Source of the DNA: an uncultured Chromatiaceae bacterium
Lineage (GTDB): Bacteria > Pseudomonadota > Gammaproteobacteria > Chromatiales > Chromatiaceae
DNA: 64,000 nucleotides
Reading direction: 5' to 3'
Assembly (NCBI GenBank): GCA_937923175.1
Contig: CALALB010000011.1
Coordinates: forward strand, 1 to 64,000
Part shown: piece after piece, positions 8,924 to 18,751 of the stretch
How the letters are laid out: each line of letters begins with the position of its first letter
Numbering within the stretch: position 1 is the stretch's first letter
The notes under the pieces: generated by a model
The model's input: the letters and a program-made list of their open reading frames with translations, nothing else
What the model was told of the DNA's origin: nothing
Databases searched by the model: none
Made by a program: the position numbers and the translations under genes

Positions 8924-9687
8924 GGATAGCGCTGGATGAGCGTATCGAGCCGATGTTGTTCGCGGAGCTGGGCCGCCGTTCGTTCGGCATTGTTACGATC
9001 GCTATCTGGACCGACCCGTACCCGATAATAGGTCTTGCCGCCCACCTCGGCCCGTTCGACGAATGCCGAAAAACCGGATTGTTTGAGTTTATCCGCGAGC
9101 TTGCCCGCAGCCTCCGGTGAATTGACGCTGGAAACCTGAATCACCCAAGCGGGCATCCCGCTGGCGCGGGATTTGGGTGGTTCAGGCAAGGCGACGGTGG
9201 ATTCCTGTTTGGCTTCCGGCTTGGCGACTGGCGCTGAACCTGATTTGGCCGAGGGGGCGGGGACCGGCTTGGCGGGCGCAGGTTGGGCCGTCGGTTTGGT
9301 GGCTGGACTCACCGCTGGACGCTGCGGCGCTGCCTGGGCCGTTGGCCGAGGCGCAGCGGTCGCGGGCTGCTGGGACGGGGGCACCGGCTCTTGCAACGGT
9401 TCAAGAAGGGCTGGCGAGACGGGCTCTAGACCGGACGCCGAGACAGCCTGCACCTCTTCTATCGGCCTAAGATCGCCCTCCTCGCCAGAAAAGGCTGGAC
9501 CATCCCCCTGGTTTAGGACATAGGGCCTGACTGTCTGGGGTGGTGTAAACTCAGGGGAGGGAGGAAGCTGGGTTGGTAGGGGCGGCGGTGCCGGCGATCG
9601 GTCCTCAAACAACATCGGTACAAAGATCACCGCCAAGGTGACCAGCACCACCGCACCCGCAAGTCGTTTTTGGGCCCCTTCGCGCAT
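8920..9687 (-). CDS. dedD: SPOR-domain protein, DedD-like
   Basis: About 255 residues from the ATG at 9687, which gives MREGAQKRLAGAVVL, the usual start of DedD-type proteins. A longer in-frame start (9768) adds an implausible tail. One membrane helix at about 8-25 is followed by a long Pro/Ala/Lys linker and a C-terminal SPOR domain (WVIQVSSVNSPEAAGKLADKL...YYRVRVGP). SPOR domains bind denuded septal peptidoglycan, so the protein probably acts in cell division. It overlaps cvpA. Confidence 0.9.
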   Translation of the reverse strand: MREGAQKRLAGAVVLVTLAVIFVPMLFEDRSPAPPPLPTQLPPSPEFTPPQTVRPYVLNQGDGPAFSGEEGDLRPIEEVQAVSASGLEPVSPALLEPLQEPVPPSQQPATAAPRPTAQAAPQRPAVSPATKPTAQPAPAKPVPAPSAKSGSAPVAKPEAKQESTVALPEPPKSRASGMPAWVIQVSSVNSPEAAGKLADKLKQSGFSAFVERAEVGGKTYYRVRVGPDSDRNNAERTAAQLREQHRLDTLIQRYP

Positions 9688-9795
9688 TGAATCGATTATC
9701 CTCCAGCCGAATCGGACCGCACGCTGGCGTCCTGTAGACAGGCCAGGATGCATGCAAATATGACGCAAGTATATCCTGAAACGGGCCCAGCTACC

Positions 9796-9824
9796 TTGAT
9801 GTCAACCGGGGGTTGGCATAAGAT
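9796..9824 (+). promoter_or_regulatory. sigma-70 type promoter of tRNA-Thr
   Basis: The -35 box TTGATG (9796-9801) is separated by 17 bases from the -10 box TAAGAT (9819-9824). The segment between the -10 box and the tRNA 5' end is GC-rich (GCCCCTCC), the discriminator type typical of stringently controlled stable RNA promoters. Transcription would begin a few bases before the mature tRNA. Confidence 0.6.
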
Positions 9825-9838
9825 GCCCCTCCTAGGGT

Positions 9839-9914
9839 GCCGATGTAGCTCAGCCGGTAGAGCAACGCATTCGTAATGCGTGGGTCAGGGGTTCGAATCC
9901 CCTCGTCGGCTCCA
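9839..9914 (+). tRNA. tRNA-Thr (anticodon CGU)
   Basis: 76 nt including encoded CCA. The acceptor stem GCCGATG pairs with CGTCGGC (one G-T pair), the D-arm GCTC...GAGC is standard, the anticodon loop reads TTCGTAA (anticodon CGT), and the T-arm GGGGTTCGAATCCCC is canonical. It stands alone between dedD and trkH. Confidence 0.97.
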
Positions 9915-10116
9915 GCCAAATCCAGCATTTGGGTCCGGGTCGGGCGCGATTCCAGGTGCTGCGACCCTGAGTCTTCGAATACCCTGAATGTCAGCCTAGC
10001 CGGCCTCCCAGCTTAAGCAGGGATATCCGTCAGCGCTTCCAGCAAGACTAAGGGGTCTGATTCGATCATCTAACCAACCCCCTGGATGTCTGCCTCTCCC
10101 CTCGACCAGCCTGAAC

Positions 10117-10142
10117 CTCGGCTGGCAGGTCGGCCAGCCGAG
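10117..10142. repeat. 9-bp inverted repeat hairpin downstream of trkH
   Basis: CTCGGCTGG and CCAGCCGAG form a perfect nine-base stem around an eight-base loop. It lies about 20 bases past the trkH stop. No T-tract follows on either strand, so it is at best a weak terminator or a transcript-end stabiliser. Confidence 0.5.
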
Positions 10143-10161
10143 AGGTTCGCGCTGGAGTGCC

Positions 10162-11607
10162 TCAATGCCGCCAAAACGACGGTGTCAGCAGGATCACCAG
10201 GGTAAAGACCTCAAGGCGCCCAGCGAGCATCCCTAGGATCCCTAGCCATTTAACCACATCATCGACCTTGGCAAAGCTCGTGGCGACCTCCCCCAACCCA
10301 GGCCCGCAAAGATTGACCGTGGTAAAGGCGGCCCCAAAGGCCGATGCGAGATCCAGTCCAGCTGCCATCATCGCAAGGGTCAAAAGCAGACAGATCTCTA
10401 CATAGAGCACATAGAATCCCCAAACCGACAGCATGACATCCTCGGTCACGGCGCGCTTGCCGATCTTGACCTCGATGACAGCGTGCGGGTGATTGAATTG
10501 AAAGATCTGGCGGATCCCGATTTTGACCAAGAGTATCACCCGCAACACCTTGATTCCGCCAGCGGTTGAACCGCCGCAGCCGCCGATGAATGACAAGACC
10601 ACCAAGGCCAGCGGGATATGCAGCGGCCAGGCGCTGAAGGTCGCATTGCTAAACCCCGTACTGGTCAGGATCGAGGCAACCTGAAATAACCCATACCGCA
10701 GGGCCGACCCAAGATCTGGATAAGCCGTGGCCCAATAGAGGCTTGCAGCGATAAACAGTGCCCCAGCGCAAAAGATCAGGATAAAGGCGCGGGTTTCTGG
10801 ATCAGCGGCATAATGGCGGATATCCAGGTGATGGAGAGCGGCGAAATGGACGGTGAAGTTGATACCGCCGGCAAGCATGAAGACGATCGCAATCGCCTCG
10901 ATCACTGGGTTATTGTAATGACCGATGCTCGCGTCATGGGTCGAGAACCCGCCGGTCGAGACGGTCGTAAAGGCATGGCCGATGGCATCGAATGCGCTCA
11001 TCCCTGCTAGCCAAAAGCAGAGGGCGCAGACCAAGGTCAGCCCAACATAGAGCGACCACAGGGCACGCGCCGTCTCGCGGATGCGCGGTGTTGGCTTGTC
11101 ATGTTTGGCTACCCCGGAGGTCTCGGCGCGATAAAGCTGCATCCCCCCCACTCCAAAGAGCGGCAGAACGGCCACCGCCAACACGATGATCCCCATCCCG
11201 CCGAGCCACTGGGTTTGTTGGCGGTGATATAGGATCGAGGGGGGCAGGCGATCGAGACCCGTGATGACGGTTGCGCCTGTGGTGGTCAATCCAGAAACCG
11301 ACTCGAAGATGGCATCCGTGAGGTCCAGGTGCAGGCCGAGAATAAATGGCAGCGCGCCAACCACGCCGAGGATCGCCCAAAACAAGGCAACGGTAAGAAA
11401 GCCATCGCGGATCGACAGCTCGCTCTCACAATCCCAATTCGGCAGCCAGAGCAACAGACCCAGGCTGGCGGTGACGATGAGCGCCTTCAGAAATACCTCA
11501 GCCTGGCCGTCCTGATACAGGAGCGCAACACCCAGCGATGGCAGGAAGCTCAGGCTGTAAAGCAATAAGAGGAGACCGAAGAGCCGGATGATGGCGCGCC
11601 AATGCAT
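10162..11607 (-). CDS. trkH: Trk potassium uptake system membrane subunit TrkH
   Basis: 481-residue membrane subunit of the low-affinity K+ (Trk) transporter. The four P-loop selectivity segments are visible: SGLTTTGATV near residue 104, TTVSTGGFSTHD near 215, TSTGFSNATF near 310, and TVNLCGPGLGEV near 432. The ordered sets of paired helices match the TrkH/KtrB fold. It needs TrkA, which is not in this window. Single gene, leftward. A nine-base hairpin follows the stop. Confidence 0.95.
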   Translation of the reverse strand: MHWRAIIRLFGLLLLLYSLSFLPSLGVALLYQDGQAEVFLKALIVTASLGLLLWLPNWDCESELSIRDGFLTVALFWAILGVVGALPFILGLHLDLTDAIFESVSGLTTTGATVITGLDRLPPSILYHRQQTQWLGGMGIIVLAVAVLPLFGVGGMQLYRAETSGVAKHDKPTPRIRETARALWSLYVGLTLVCALCFWLAGMSAFDAIGHAFTTVSTGGFSTHDASIGHYNNPVIEAIAIVFMLAGGINFTVHFAALHHLDIRHYAADPETRAFILIFCAGALFIAASLYWATAYPDLGSALRYGLFQVASILTSTGFSNATFSAWPLHIPLALVVLSFIGGCGGSTAGGIKVLRVILLVKIGIRQIFQFNHPHAVIEVKIGKRAVTEDVMLSVWGFYVLYVEICLLLTLAMMAAGLDLASAFGAAFTTVNLCGPGLGEVATSFAKVDDVVKWLGILGMLAGRLEVFTLVILLTPSFWRH

Positions 11608-12238
11608 CTGAAACCGTTTAGCTCGGGATCGAACAGAGTGGGGAAGAGGTTTTCTGGGGTCGATCTGGCGCGCCCTTTCCCTGGCCGATGACAGAGCGCC
11701 CAGATCTTGCCGCCCTGGCGCAGGGGACTTGATCGCCCAGCCTTCTTAAGTGGATATTCCTACTCGGGTTGCCGAACCCAAGACCATCCGCAGACCGCAG
11801 ATTGAGTTCGATCATTCCAACCGAGATGTCTAGCCCAGATGGCGAATTCCTGAGGCCTAATGCTTGTGGCCGCCCCGATCCTGAGATTCAATGAAACCTT
11901 AGGCAGCCAGTCCTGGCCTTTATTCGTTCCATCATCTGAATAGGCCCTTGGAAGATGGCCTGCACCCCAAGGAGAGGGACTGCCTGTGCCCGCCCAGGAC
12001 TGGACCAATCTCGGGGTACGCGCAAAACCTCAGCTTGAGCCTAACCCCCTGGATGGACGCCCTGCCTTGCTCAGGGCTTTTGAGCCTGAAAAAGCCGCCG
12101 CCTCTATGCCTGGTGGGGCATTGCCTCAGCAGTTGAGCCGGTGAAAACCCTAAGACCCAAGCAGCAGACGGCCCGATCGTTCACCTATTTGTCCCCAAAC
12201 CGCCCATTTCTAACCAGTCTGTTGAACCTACGATTGCC
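11608..12238. other. gene-free interval between trkH and mutS, 631 bp
   Basis: No supported gene in either strand. It separates the divergent trkH and mutS genes and should contain both promoters, but I cannot place them with confidence. It includes a 13-base motif AACCCCCTGGATG (12043-12055) that recurs in other intergenic regions of the window, and a fragment ccggtgaaaacc (about 12138-12149) resembling the palindromic repeat near 56340. Confidence 0.5.
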
Positions 12239-14890
12239 GTGACTGATCCCTCCTCTATCGACCTGACCCAGCACACGCCCTTGATGCGCCAGTATCTGCG
12301 CATCAAGGCCCAATATCCCGATTGGCTCCTATTTTATCGCATGGGCGATTTTTATGAGTTGTTTTATGAGGATGCCGAGCGGGCGGCGTGCCTTTTGGAT
12401 ATCACCCTGACCCGCCGCGGTATGTCGGCAGGTCAACCGATCCCCATGGCCGGCATCCCTTACCATGCCGTTGAGCAATATCTGGCCCGCCTGGTCCGCC
12501 AGGGGGTTTCGGTGGTCATCTGCGAACAGATCGGCGACCCAGCCAGCGCCAAGGGTCCGGTCGAGCGCGCCGTCACTCGGATCGTCACCCCTGGCACCCT
12601 GACGGATGAGGGATTGCTCGAAGAACGCAGCGAAAATCTGCTGGTGGCTATCGCCGAGGGTCAAACCGGCTGGGGAATCGCGAGCCTGGAGCTCGCGAGC
12701 GGGCGTTTTGCAGTCGCCGAGTTACAGACCCAAGAGGCGCTCGTCAGCGAGCTTGCGCGCCTCAAGCCCGCTGAGATCCTCCTCAGTGAGGAAAGCCGGC
12801 TGGCCGATACGCTGGGGCGCCTTGCTGGGATCACCCGCCGCCCCCCCTGGCATTTCGATCCAGCGAGTGCCGAACGCCTACTGTGCGACCAATTTGCCAC
12901 CCCCAATCTCATTGGCTTTGGCTGCGCCGAACTCCCTCTAGCAGTGGGGGCCGCCGGCTGTCTTTTGACCTATGTCCGCGAGACCCAGCGCACCGCCCTA
13001 CCCCATATCCGCAGTCTGACGACCGAGATACACGACGAGGCGTTGATCCTGGATGCCGCAACCCGGCGCAATCTGGAGATTATGGATAGCCTCGGCGGTC
13101 GCCCCGAGCATACCCTGATCGGGGTGCTCGATCGGACCATCACCCCCATGGGCAGTCGCCTGCTCAAACGGTGGATCAATCGCCCCCTGCGGCAGCGCGC
13201 CCTGATCGAGGCGCGTCAGGGCGCGATTGCGGCCTTACTCGCCTCGGGGCACATTCAATCGATCCAAAGGCACCTGATGGGGATTGGTGATCTGGAGCGT
13301 ATCCTCACCCGCATCGCCCTGGGTTCGGCCAGACCGCGCGACCTTGTCGTTTTACGCGAATCGCTGGCGATCCTGCCTGAGTTGCGGGCAATGCTGGCCG
13401 ATACCCCAGATCCACTGCTCGCCCGTCTGTACATAGAGATCGGAGAACATCCCGAGGTCCTCGATCTCTTACGGCGTGCCATAGTCGAACAACCCCCACC
13501 GCTAACCCGCGAGGGTGGAGTGATCGCGCGCGGCTATGATGCTGAGCTTGACCAGTTGCGCGATCTAGCCGACAACGCCGACCGTTTCCTGTTCGAGCTC
13601 GAAACCCGCGAGCGCGCCCGCACCGGGATTCAGTCACTCAAGGTCGGTTATCACCGGGTGCATGGCTATTATATTGAGCTGTCCCGCACCCAGGCCGATC
13701 AGGTCCCTGCCGATTATGTCCGCCGCCAGACCCTAAAGGGGGTTGAGCGCTACCTGACGCCCGAGCTGAAGCGCTTCGAGGAGCAGATCCTCAGCAGCCG
13801 CGAGCGGGCGTTGATGCGCGAGAAATGGCTCTATGAGGAGCTTCTAGGGCGGCTGGGTGAGACGCTCAGTCCGCTGCAAACCACGGCCCAAGCCATTGCA
13901 ACCCTCGATGTCCTTGCCAATCTTGCCGAACGGGCGCGCAGTCTCGATTGGACCTGTCCGGAATTGACCGAGCACCCAGTCATCGAGATCCAGGCCGGCC
14001 GGCACCCCGTGGTCGAACAGGTCAGCGATCTGCCGTTCATCCCGAACGATCTGCATCTACACCCCAAGCGTCGCCTGCTGATCATCACTGGGCCAAACAT
14101 GGGCGGCAAATCGACCTATATGCGCCAAAATGCCCTGATCGTGCTTTTGGCCTATGTGGGCAGCTTTGTGCCGGCCAGCCGCGCCTTGATTGGCCCTGTT
14201 GATCGGATCTTCTCGCGCATCGGTGCCTCCGATGATCTAGCCGGGGGGCGCTCGACCTTTATGGTCGAGATGCAGGAGACTGCCAATATCCTCAACAATG
14301 CCACACCCCAAAGCCTGATCCTGATGGATGAGATCGGGCGCGGTACCAGTACCTTCGATGGCCTGGCGCTCGCCTGGTCATGTGCCATTGAGCTTGCAAC
14401 CCGCATCGGGGCCTATACCCTTTTTGCCACCCATTATTTTGAGTTGACCACCCTGCCGGAAGAATATCCGGTCGCCGCCAATGTCCATCTCGATGCTGTG
14501 GAGCATGGCCAGAGGATCGTGTTTATGCATGCCCTGCGCGAAGGACCGGCCAGCCAAAGTTATGGGCTAGCGGTGGCCGCGCTGGCTGGGGTGCCGCTCG
14601 CGGTGATCGAACGCGCCCGCGCCCGGCTGCGCGAGCTCGAAGAAAGCGCCCATCGCCAGAGCCGGCACCATAGCCGCCAACTGTCACTGTTTCCGCCGGA
14701 GTCCTCCACCCCGCCTGAACCAACCGAGCATCCGGTTTGTCAGGTGCTGCGCACCCTTGATCCAGATATGCTGAGTCCTCGGGCCGCGCTCGAGACCCTC
14801 TACCGGCTGCGCGCCCTGCTCAATGACCCTGATCAGATCGGTCAAGGCAAGGGCCGGCGGATGCGTCCAAGGTCCACCCCTAAACCCTAG
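12239..14890 (+). CDS. mutS: DNA mismatch repair protein MutS
   Basis: 883-residue mismatch-recognition ATPase. The N-terminal mismatch-binding motif F-Y-E is at residues 38-40 (MGDFYELF). The ABC-type ATPase domain has Walker [10 protein letters not shown] at about 618-626, Walker [17 protein letters not shown] and the downstream ATHYFELT histidine switch. The start is GTG at 12239; length suits the MutS1 family. A C-terminal tail ([17 protein letters not shown]-like) matches the tetramerisation region. It is monocistronic and is followed by a decayed insertion sequence 105 bases downstream. Confidence 0.97.
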   Translation: MTDPSSIDLTQHTPLMRQYLRIKAQYPDWLLFYRMGDFYELFYEDAERAACLLDITLTRRGMSAGQPIPMAGIPYHAVEQYLARLVRQGVSVVICEQIGDPASAKGPVERAVTRIVTPGTLTDEGLLEERSENLLVAIAEGQTGWGIASLELASGRFAVAELQTQEALVSELARLKPAEILLSEESRLADTLGRLAGITRRPPWHFDPASAERLLCDQFATPNLIGFGCAELPLAVGAAGCLLTYVRETQRTALPHIRSLTTEIHDEALILDAATRRNLEIMDSLGGRPEHTLIGVLDRTITPMGSRLLKRWINRPLRQRALIEARQGAIAALLASGHIQSIQRHLMGIGDLERILTRIALGSARPRDLVVLRESLAILPELRAMLADTPDPLLARLYIEIGEHPEVLDLLRRAIVEQPPPLTREGGVIARGYDAELDQLRDLADNADRFLFELETRERARTGIQSLKVGYHRVHGYYIELSRTQADQVPADYVRRQTLKGVERYLTPELKRFEEQILSSRERALMREKWLYEELLGRLGETLSPLQTTAQAIATLDVLANLAERARSLDWTCPELTEHPVIEIQAGRHPVVEQVSDLPFIPNDLHLHPKRRLLIITGPNMGGKSTYMRQNALIVLLAYVGSFVPASRALIGPVDRIFSRIGASDDLAGGRSTFMVEMQETANILNNATPQSLILMDEIGRGTSTFDGLALAWSCAIELATRIGAYTLFATHYFELTTLPEEYPVAANVHLDAVEHGQRIVFMHALREGPASQSYGLAVAALAGVPLAVIERARARLRELEESAHRQSRHHSRQLSLFPPESSTPPEPTEHPVCQVLRTLDPDMLSPRAALETLYRLRALLNDPDQIGQGKGRRMRPRSTPKP

Positions 14891-14987
14891 TGCACTGGTC
14901 CCGGATTTCCTTAACTTGCCTGGGCGTTGCGGGTAGTATTCAAACCTATGCGCCTGAGCCGCATCATCAATCCGGCCCCGCCTGAAT

Positions 14988-14995
14988 CAAGTCGA
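14988..14995. repeat. left target-site duplication of the IS256-type remnant
   Basis: The eight bases caagtcga abut the left inverted repeat. The bases beyond the right end (16218-16225, caagttga) match with one mismatch. The extended nine-base comparison matches at seven positions. The size fits the 8-9 bp duplication made by IS256-family elements; divergence suggests an old insertion. Confidence 0.6.
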
Positions 14996-15021
14996 GAGCT
15001 AATGTCAAATCTGGTGCATGC
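14996..15021 (+). repeat. left terminal inverted repeat of IS256-type element
   Basis: Begins GAGCTAATGTC and ends CTGGTGCATGC. It aligns with the reverse complement of 16191-16216 (GAGCTAAAGTC...) with five mismatches in 26. Confidence 0.75.
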
Positions 15022-15037
15022 GGTCGGCATTGGTGGA

Positions 15038-16101
15038 TCAGGCGGCGATGTGCTGCTGTTCAGGTGGACTGTCGGGTACTGGAATCCCGTCTTTGAAGGC
15101 CGTGCCTTTCGTCAGGTCGGCCAGGCGTTCTGGACTGCGGATGCGGCGCCAGCTTTTCTCGGCCTCCCGCACCCGCTTGCAGGCCAGACCCAGGAAGGTC
15201 GGGCGCGAGACGCAGTTCTTCGTGCGGCTCGTGCGCTGCCGCACCGTGGCGAAGGTCGAGTCGATCGGGTTGGTCGTGCGCAGATGAATCCACTGCTCGG
15301 CCGGAAAGTCGTAGAAGGCGAGCAGCGCGGAGCGGTCGCGCACGAGCTTCTCGGTCGCCTTGGGGTACTTGGCCCCGGAGGTCTTCAGGAAGGCGTTGAA
15401 GGCGCTCACCGCCGCATCGCGCGTGGGCGCTATCCAGATCTCGTGCAGTCTGGCCTTGGCCTTGCACTGCACGCTTCTCGGCAGTTCGTTCGACACCTTG
15501 GCCGTCTTGTGCACCCAGCAACGCCGGTGGCGCGTGGCGGGATAGACCTCGGCGAGCGCCGCCCAGAAGCCCAAGGCGCCATCGTCCTCGGCGCGCCCGC
15601 CGCTGTGGATGCCGTCGGTCCACCAGTCGATGGAGCGACTCTTCGACAGGTCGCGCTTCATCCAGCCACCGTCTTCGGCCACCCATTCGGCCTTCAGGCT
15701 GCTCACTGCGTTGGGCGACAGGCCTCGCGCATGTCGCCGGTCGAAACACCCTTCAGGGACAACCAGGGCAACGCCGCCGAAATGCGCTTGGAGCGGCGCA
15801 CATCGGGCGGCACCAAGGCGGAGTTAAACTTCACGCCCGTGCCTGAGCAGTCGCGTATTGGGCACGCCCACTTCGATGGCGCCCGCCGGGGTCGGAATCT
15901 CGCGCGCCGGCAGGTCGCCGGTGCGCACGACCGCAGATCTGCCCGTGAGCGTGCGCACCTTGCCATACTCAGCCAGCAATTCCCTCACCTCGCCCGCGAT
16001 CGCGTTCTGAATCAGTTCTCGTGCCCGCGCCGGATCAGTTTCTCCAACGTAAGCCCGATTTCCGTTGCGGTGCACTCCGTCCTGCCCGTATCCTTGCCCA
16101 T
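15038..16101 (-). pseudogene. IS256-family (mutator-type) transposase, disrupted
   Basis: The reading can be followed in pieces. An N-terminal part starts at ATG 16101 (MGKDTGRTECTATE). It shifts frame near 16020 to continue ARELIQNAIAGEVRELL, and shifts again near 15850 to GTGVKFNSALVPP and LPWLSLKGVSTGDM. After a small deletion near 15715 it shifts to LSPNAVSSLKAEW. A further in-frame deletion near 15585 joins RAED directly to DGALGFW, losing part of the catalytic core. The C-terminal part (HRRCWVHKTA, TTNPIDSTFATVR) is intact to the stop at 15038. At least three frame changes and two deletions are visible, so no functional transposase is made. Confidence 0.88.
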
Positions 16102-16190
16102 GGCGTATTTCCTGTCGTTGCTGACTTGGAATTTCGACCATCCGATTTCAGCAGAGGTACACCACCTACTCAACTCAGCGCACCATCCGC

Positions 16191-16216
16191 TCATACACCA
16201 GTTTCGACTTTAGCTC
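16191..16216 (-). repeat. right terminal inverted repeat of IS256-type element
   Basis: Reverse complement reads GAGCTAAAGTCGAAACTGG and on to GTGTATGA, matching the left end at 21 of 26 positions. The adjacent bases 16217-16225 are the diverged right copy of the target duplication. Confidence 0.75.
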
Positions 16217-16240
16217 GCAAGTTGATCCACAGGAGCCCTT

Positions 16241-17686
16241 ATGACATCCACCGCCGAGGCCCTTCAGCAACGCCTTAACGAGCTCGAGTCCCACCTCGAA
16301 CAGGAGCACCCGATCCTGTTGAGGGTCGTGCAAAGCTTTCGCGCCCTCGATCGGGTGGCCTACCGCATGGGTCTCATGGAGCCCAATCAATCCTTTGCGA
16401 CCCAGATTCCCTGGTGGCCGCTGATCTCGGTGCTGGGGACCTTTTCGGCAGGCAAATCGACCTTTATCAATCATTATCTGGGCCAGAAGCTCCAGCGCTC
16501 AGGCAATCAGGCTGTAGATGACCGCTTTACCGTCATCGTCTATAGCACGGATAGTGTCTCGCGCACCCTGCCCGGGATCGCCCTCGATTCAGACCCGCGT
16601 TTTCCGTTCTTTCGCATGTCGCATGCCATTGAGGAGGTCGCCGGCGGCGAGGGCAGCCGGATCGACAGCTATCTCCAACTGAAGACCTGTAATAGTGAGC
16701 GGCTGCGCGGCAAGATCATCATCGACTCGCCTGGATTCGACGCCGATGCCCAGCGTACCGGTGTGCTGCGCATCACAGACCACATCATCGATCTGTCCGA
16801 TCTGGTGTTGGTGTTCTTCGATGCCCGCCATCCCGAACCGGGCGCGATGCGCGACACCCTCAAGCATCTGGTCGAAGAGACCATCAAACGGCCAGATGCC
16901 AATAAATTTCTCTATATCCTAAATCAGATCGATACCGCAGCCGGCGAGGATAATCCCGAGGACGTAGTCGCTGCCTGGCTGCGGGCGGTGGGGGAGGTGG
17001 GGCTAACCGCGGGACGCTTCTATACGATCTACTGTCCAGATGTCGCAATCCACATCCCTGACGAGCACAGACGCCGGCGCTTTGAAAAGAAACGCGACGA
17101 GGACCTCAGGGATATCTTCGAGCGTATGGAACAGGTCGAGGTTGAGCGCGCCTATCGCATCATCGCAGCCCTGCGCAAGACCGTGACCGATTTCACTCGC
17201 GAGACGGTTCCCATACTGCAGGAGGCATTGCGCCGGTGGCGCCGGCGGGTCCTGATCGCCGATGCTTTGATCTTTGGCGGCCTTTTCGCCGCCTTCATGA
17301 TCTTAAGCCTGGAGACTAACCAGTGGGAGGGACTGAGCTATCGCGCCAGCTGGCTGGATCTCGTCTACCAGATCACCTGGGGTCCTCCAGCCCTTTTGAC
17401 CCTGATCATCGCCCTCATCCTGGGGATCCATTTCGGGATCCGGCATCTGGCTGCGGTCAGTCTCAAAGGCTGGTTGCGCAAACAGATCAGGCACCGTATC
17501 CCGCCTGGCAACCCCCTGGCCGCATTCGCGCGCAATACCCAATTCTGGCGGCCTGTGCTCTGGGTACAACCCTTCGGATGGGGGCGCAAGACGCGTGCCG
17601 CCCTCGATGAGGTCCTGCAGTCCTGCGAAGGCTATGTCCAAACCCTCAATGAACAGTTCACCAACCCCCAGCGTTTACCAAAATAG
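16241..17686 (+). CDS. dynamin-family GTPase with two membrane helices
   Basis: 481-residue large GTPase. G1 motif GTFSAGKST at residues 66-74, G3 DSPGFD at 162-167 and G4 NQID at 228-231 are intact. Two hydrophobic helices at about 337-356 and 383-400 separate the GTPase/helical part from a cationic C-terminal tail. This layout fits bacterial dynamin-like proteins that associate with or remodel membranes; the precise role is unknown. The start at 16241 has AGGAGCCCTT upstream. It begins 24 bases after the right end of the IS remnant, so its original promoter may have been altered. nadA follows after 12 bases. Confidence 0.85.
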   Translation: MTSTAEALQQRLNELESHLEQEHPILLRVVQSFRALDRVAYRMGLMEPNQSFATQIPWWPLISVLGTFSAGKSTFINHYLGQKLQRSGNQAVDDRFTVIVYSTDSVSRTLPGIALDSDPRFPFFRMSHAIEEVAGGEGSRIDSYLQLKTCNSERLRGKIIIDSPGFDADAQRTGVLRITDHIIDLSDLVLVFFDARHPEPGAMRDTLKHLVEETIKRPDANKFLYILNQIDTAAGEDNPEDVVAAWLRAVGEVGLTAGRFYTIYCPDVAIHIPDEHRRRRFEKKRDEDLRDIFERMEQVEVERAYRIIAALRKTVTDFTRETVPILQEALRRWRRRVLIADALIFGGLFAAFMILSLETNQWEGLSYRASWLDLVYQITWGPPALLTLIIALILGIHFGIRHLAAVSLKGWLRKQIRHRIPPGNPLAAFARNTQFWRPVLWVQPFGWGRKTRAALDEVLQSCEGYVQTLNEQFTNPQRLPK

Positions 17687-17698
17687 GTCTGAGGCACC

Positions 17699-18751
17699 AT
17701 GAACCCTCCTGTTGACCGCGCGCTTGCCGTTCCCCCCTATCCCCAGTGGCCTGAACTGAGCGCTGAGGAACGGGCTGCGCTCAAGGAACGGATCAAAACA
17801 CTCTTGACCGAGCAGGATGCCGTTCTGGTCGCCCATTATTACACCGACGGGGAATTACAGGCCCTCGCCGAGGAAACCGGCGGCTGTGTCGCCGATTCTC
17901 TCGAGATGGCCCGCTTTGGCACTGAGTCGTCGGCCAAGACCCTGGTCGTCTGCGGGGTGCGCTTTATGGGCGAGACGGCCAAGATCCTCAACCCTGAAAA
18001 ACGGGTCTTGATGCCGGATCTCAAGGCCACCTGCTCGCTCGACGAGGGTTGCCCGCCAGATGAGTTTGCGGCCTTTTGCGATGCCCATCCAGACTACACC
18101 GTAGTCGTCTATACCAACACCAGCGCCGCGGTAAAGGCACGCGCCGACTGGGTGGTCACCTCGAGTATTGCCCTGCCCATCGTTGAATCTCTTGCCGCCC
18201 GGGGCGAAAAGATCCTCTGGGCGCCGGACAAACATCTTGGGCGCTATGTGCAAAACAAGACGGGCGCCGAGATGTTGCTCTGGGATGGCGCCTGTGTAGT
18301 GCACGAGGGGTTCAAGGCCTATGCCCTCGAGCGTCTGCGCGCCCTGCACCCGGATGCAGCCGTCCTTGTCCACCCTGAATCGCCCGCCGAGGTCATCGCC
18401 CAGGCCGATGTCGTCGGCTCGACCACCCAACTCATCCAGGCGGTCGTCAGCCTCCCCAACCCCAAATTTATCGTTGCAACCGATACCGGGATCTTCTGGA
18501 AGATGCGCCAGCTTGCGCCAGACAAAATCTTGCTCCCGGCCCCTGCCGCTGGCGAAGGCGCGACCTGTGAAAGCTGCGCCCATTGCCCCTGGATGGCGAT
18601 GAATGCGCTGCAAAACCTCGAGCAGGTCTTGTTAAACGGCGATCAAGAGATCCAGGTCGATCCTAGGATCGGTAGCCGAGCCCGCATCCCGATCCAGCGC
18701 ATGCTCGATTTTGCCCGTGACCATGGGAGCGGGCGCCGGTCCCATGCCTAG
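17699..18751 (+). CDS. nadA: quinolinate synthase NadA
   Basis: Fe-S enzyme of de novo NAD synthesis that condenses iminoaspartate with dihydroxyacetone phosphate. The 350-residue product has the [27 protein letters not shown] region, a cysteine in [14 protein letters not shown], a cysteine in the C-terminal [10 protein letters not shown] cluster, and [18 protein letters not shown] in between, as in the long NadA type. It starts 12 bases after the dynamin-like gene, so the two may be co-transcribed. nadB and nadC are not in the window. Confidence 0.96.
   Translation: MNPPVDRALAVPPYPQWPELSAEERAALKERIKTLLTEQDAVLVAHYYTDGELQALAEETGGCVADSLEMARFGTESSAKTLVVCGVRFMGETAKILNPEKRVLMPDLKATCSLDEGCPPDEFAAFCDAHPDYTVVVYTNTSAAVKARADWVVTSSIALPIVESLAARGEKILWAPDKHLGRYVQNKTGAEMLLWDGACVVHEGFKAYALERLRALHPDAAVLVHPESPAEVIAQADVVGSTTQLIQAVVSLPNPKFIVATDTGIFWKMRQLAPDKILLPAPAAGEGATCESCAHCPWMAMNALQNLEQVLLNGDQEIQVDPRIGSRARIPIQRMLDFARDHGSGRRSHA

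Larger units (their letters stand above)
14996..16216 (-). mobile_element. decayed IS256-family insertion sequence
   Basis: 1,221-bp element bounded by imperfect terminal inverted repeats (14996-15021 and 16191-16216, 21 of 26 positions identical) and a diverged 8-9 bp target duplication. It contains a transposase pseudogene on the minus strand in several frames. It lies between mutS and a dynamin-like GTPase gene, interrupting no recognisable gene. The damaged transposase means it cannot move by itself. Confidence 0.85.

Noticed and set aside
10117-10142. Intrinsic terminator after trkH
   Set aside because: The hairpin is strong but no T-tract follows on the minus strand, so it was listed as a repeat.
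14927-16213. A long open frame on the plus strand (428 codons)
   Set aside because: It is antisense to the IS256-type transposase pseudogene, has no family similarity and arises from the high G+C content.
17855-18613. A 252-codon minus-strand frame
   Set aside because: Antisense to nadA, no similarity to a known family, and no ribosome-binding site.
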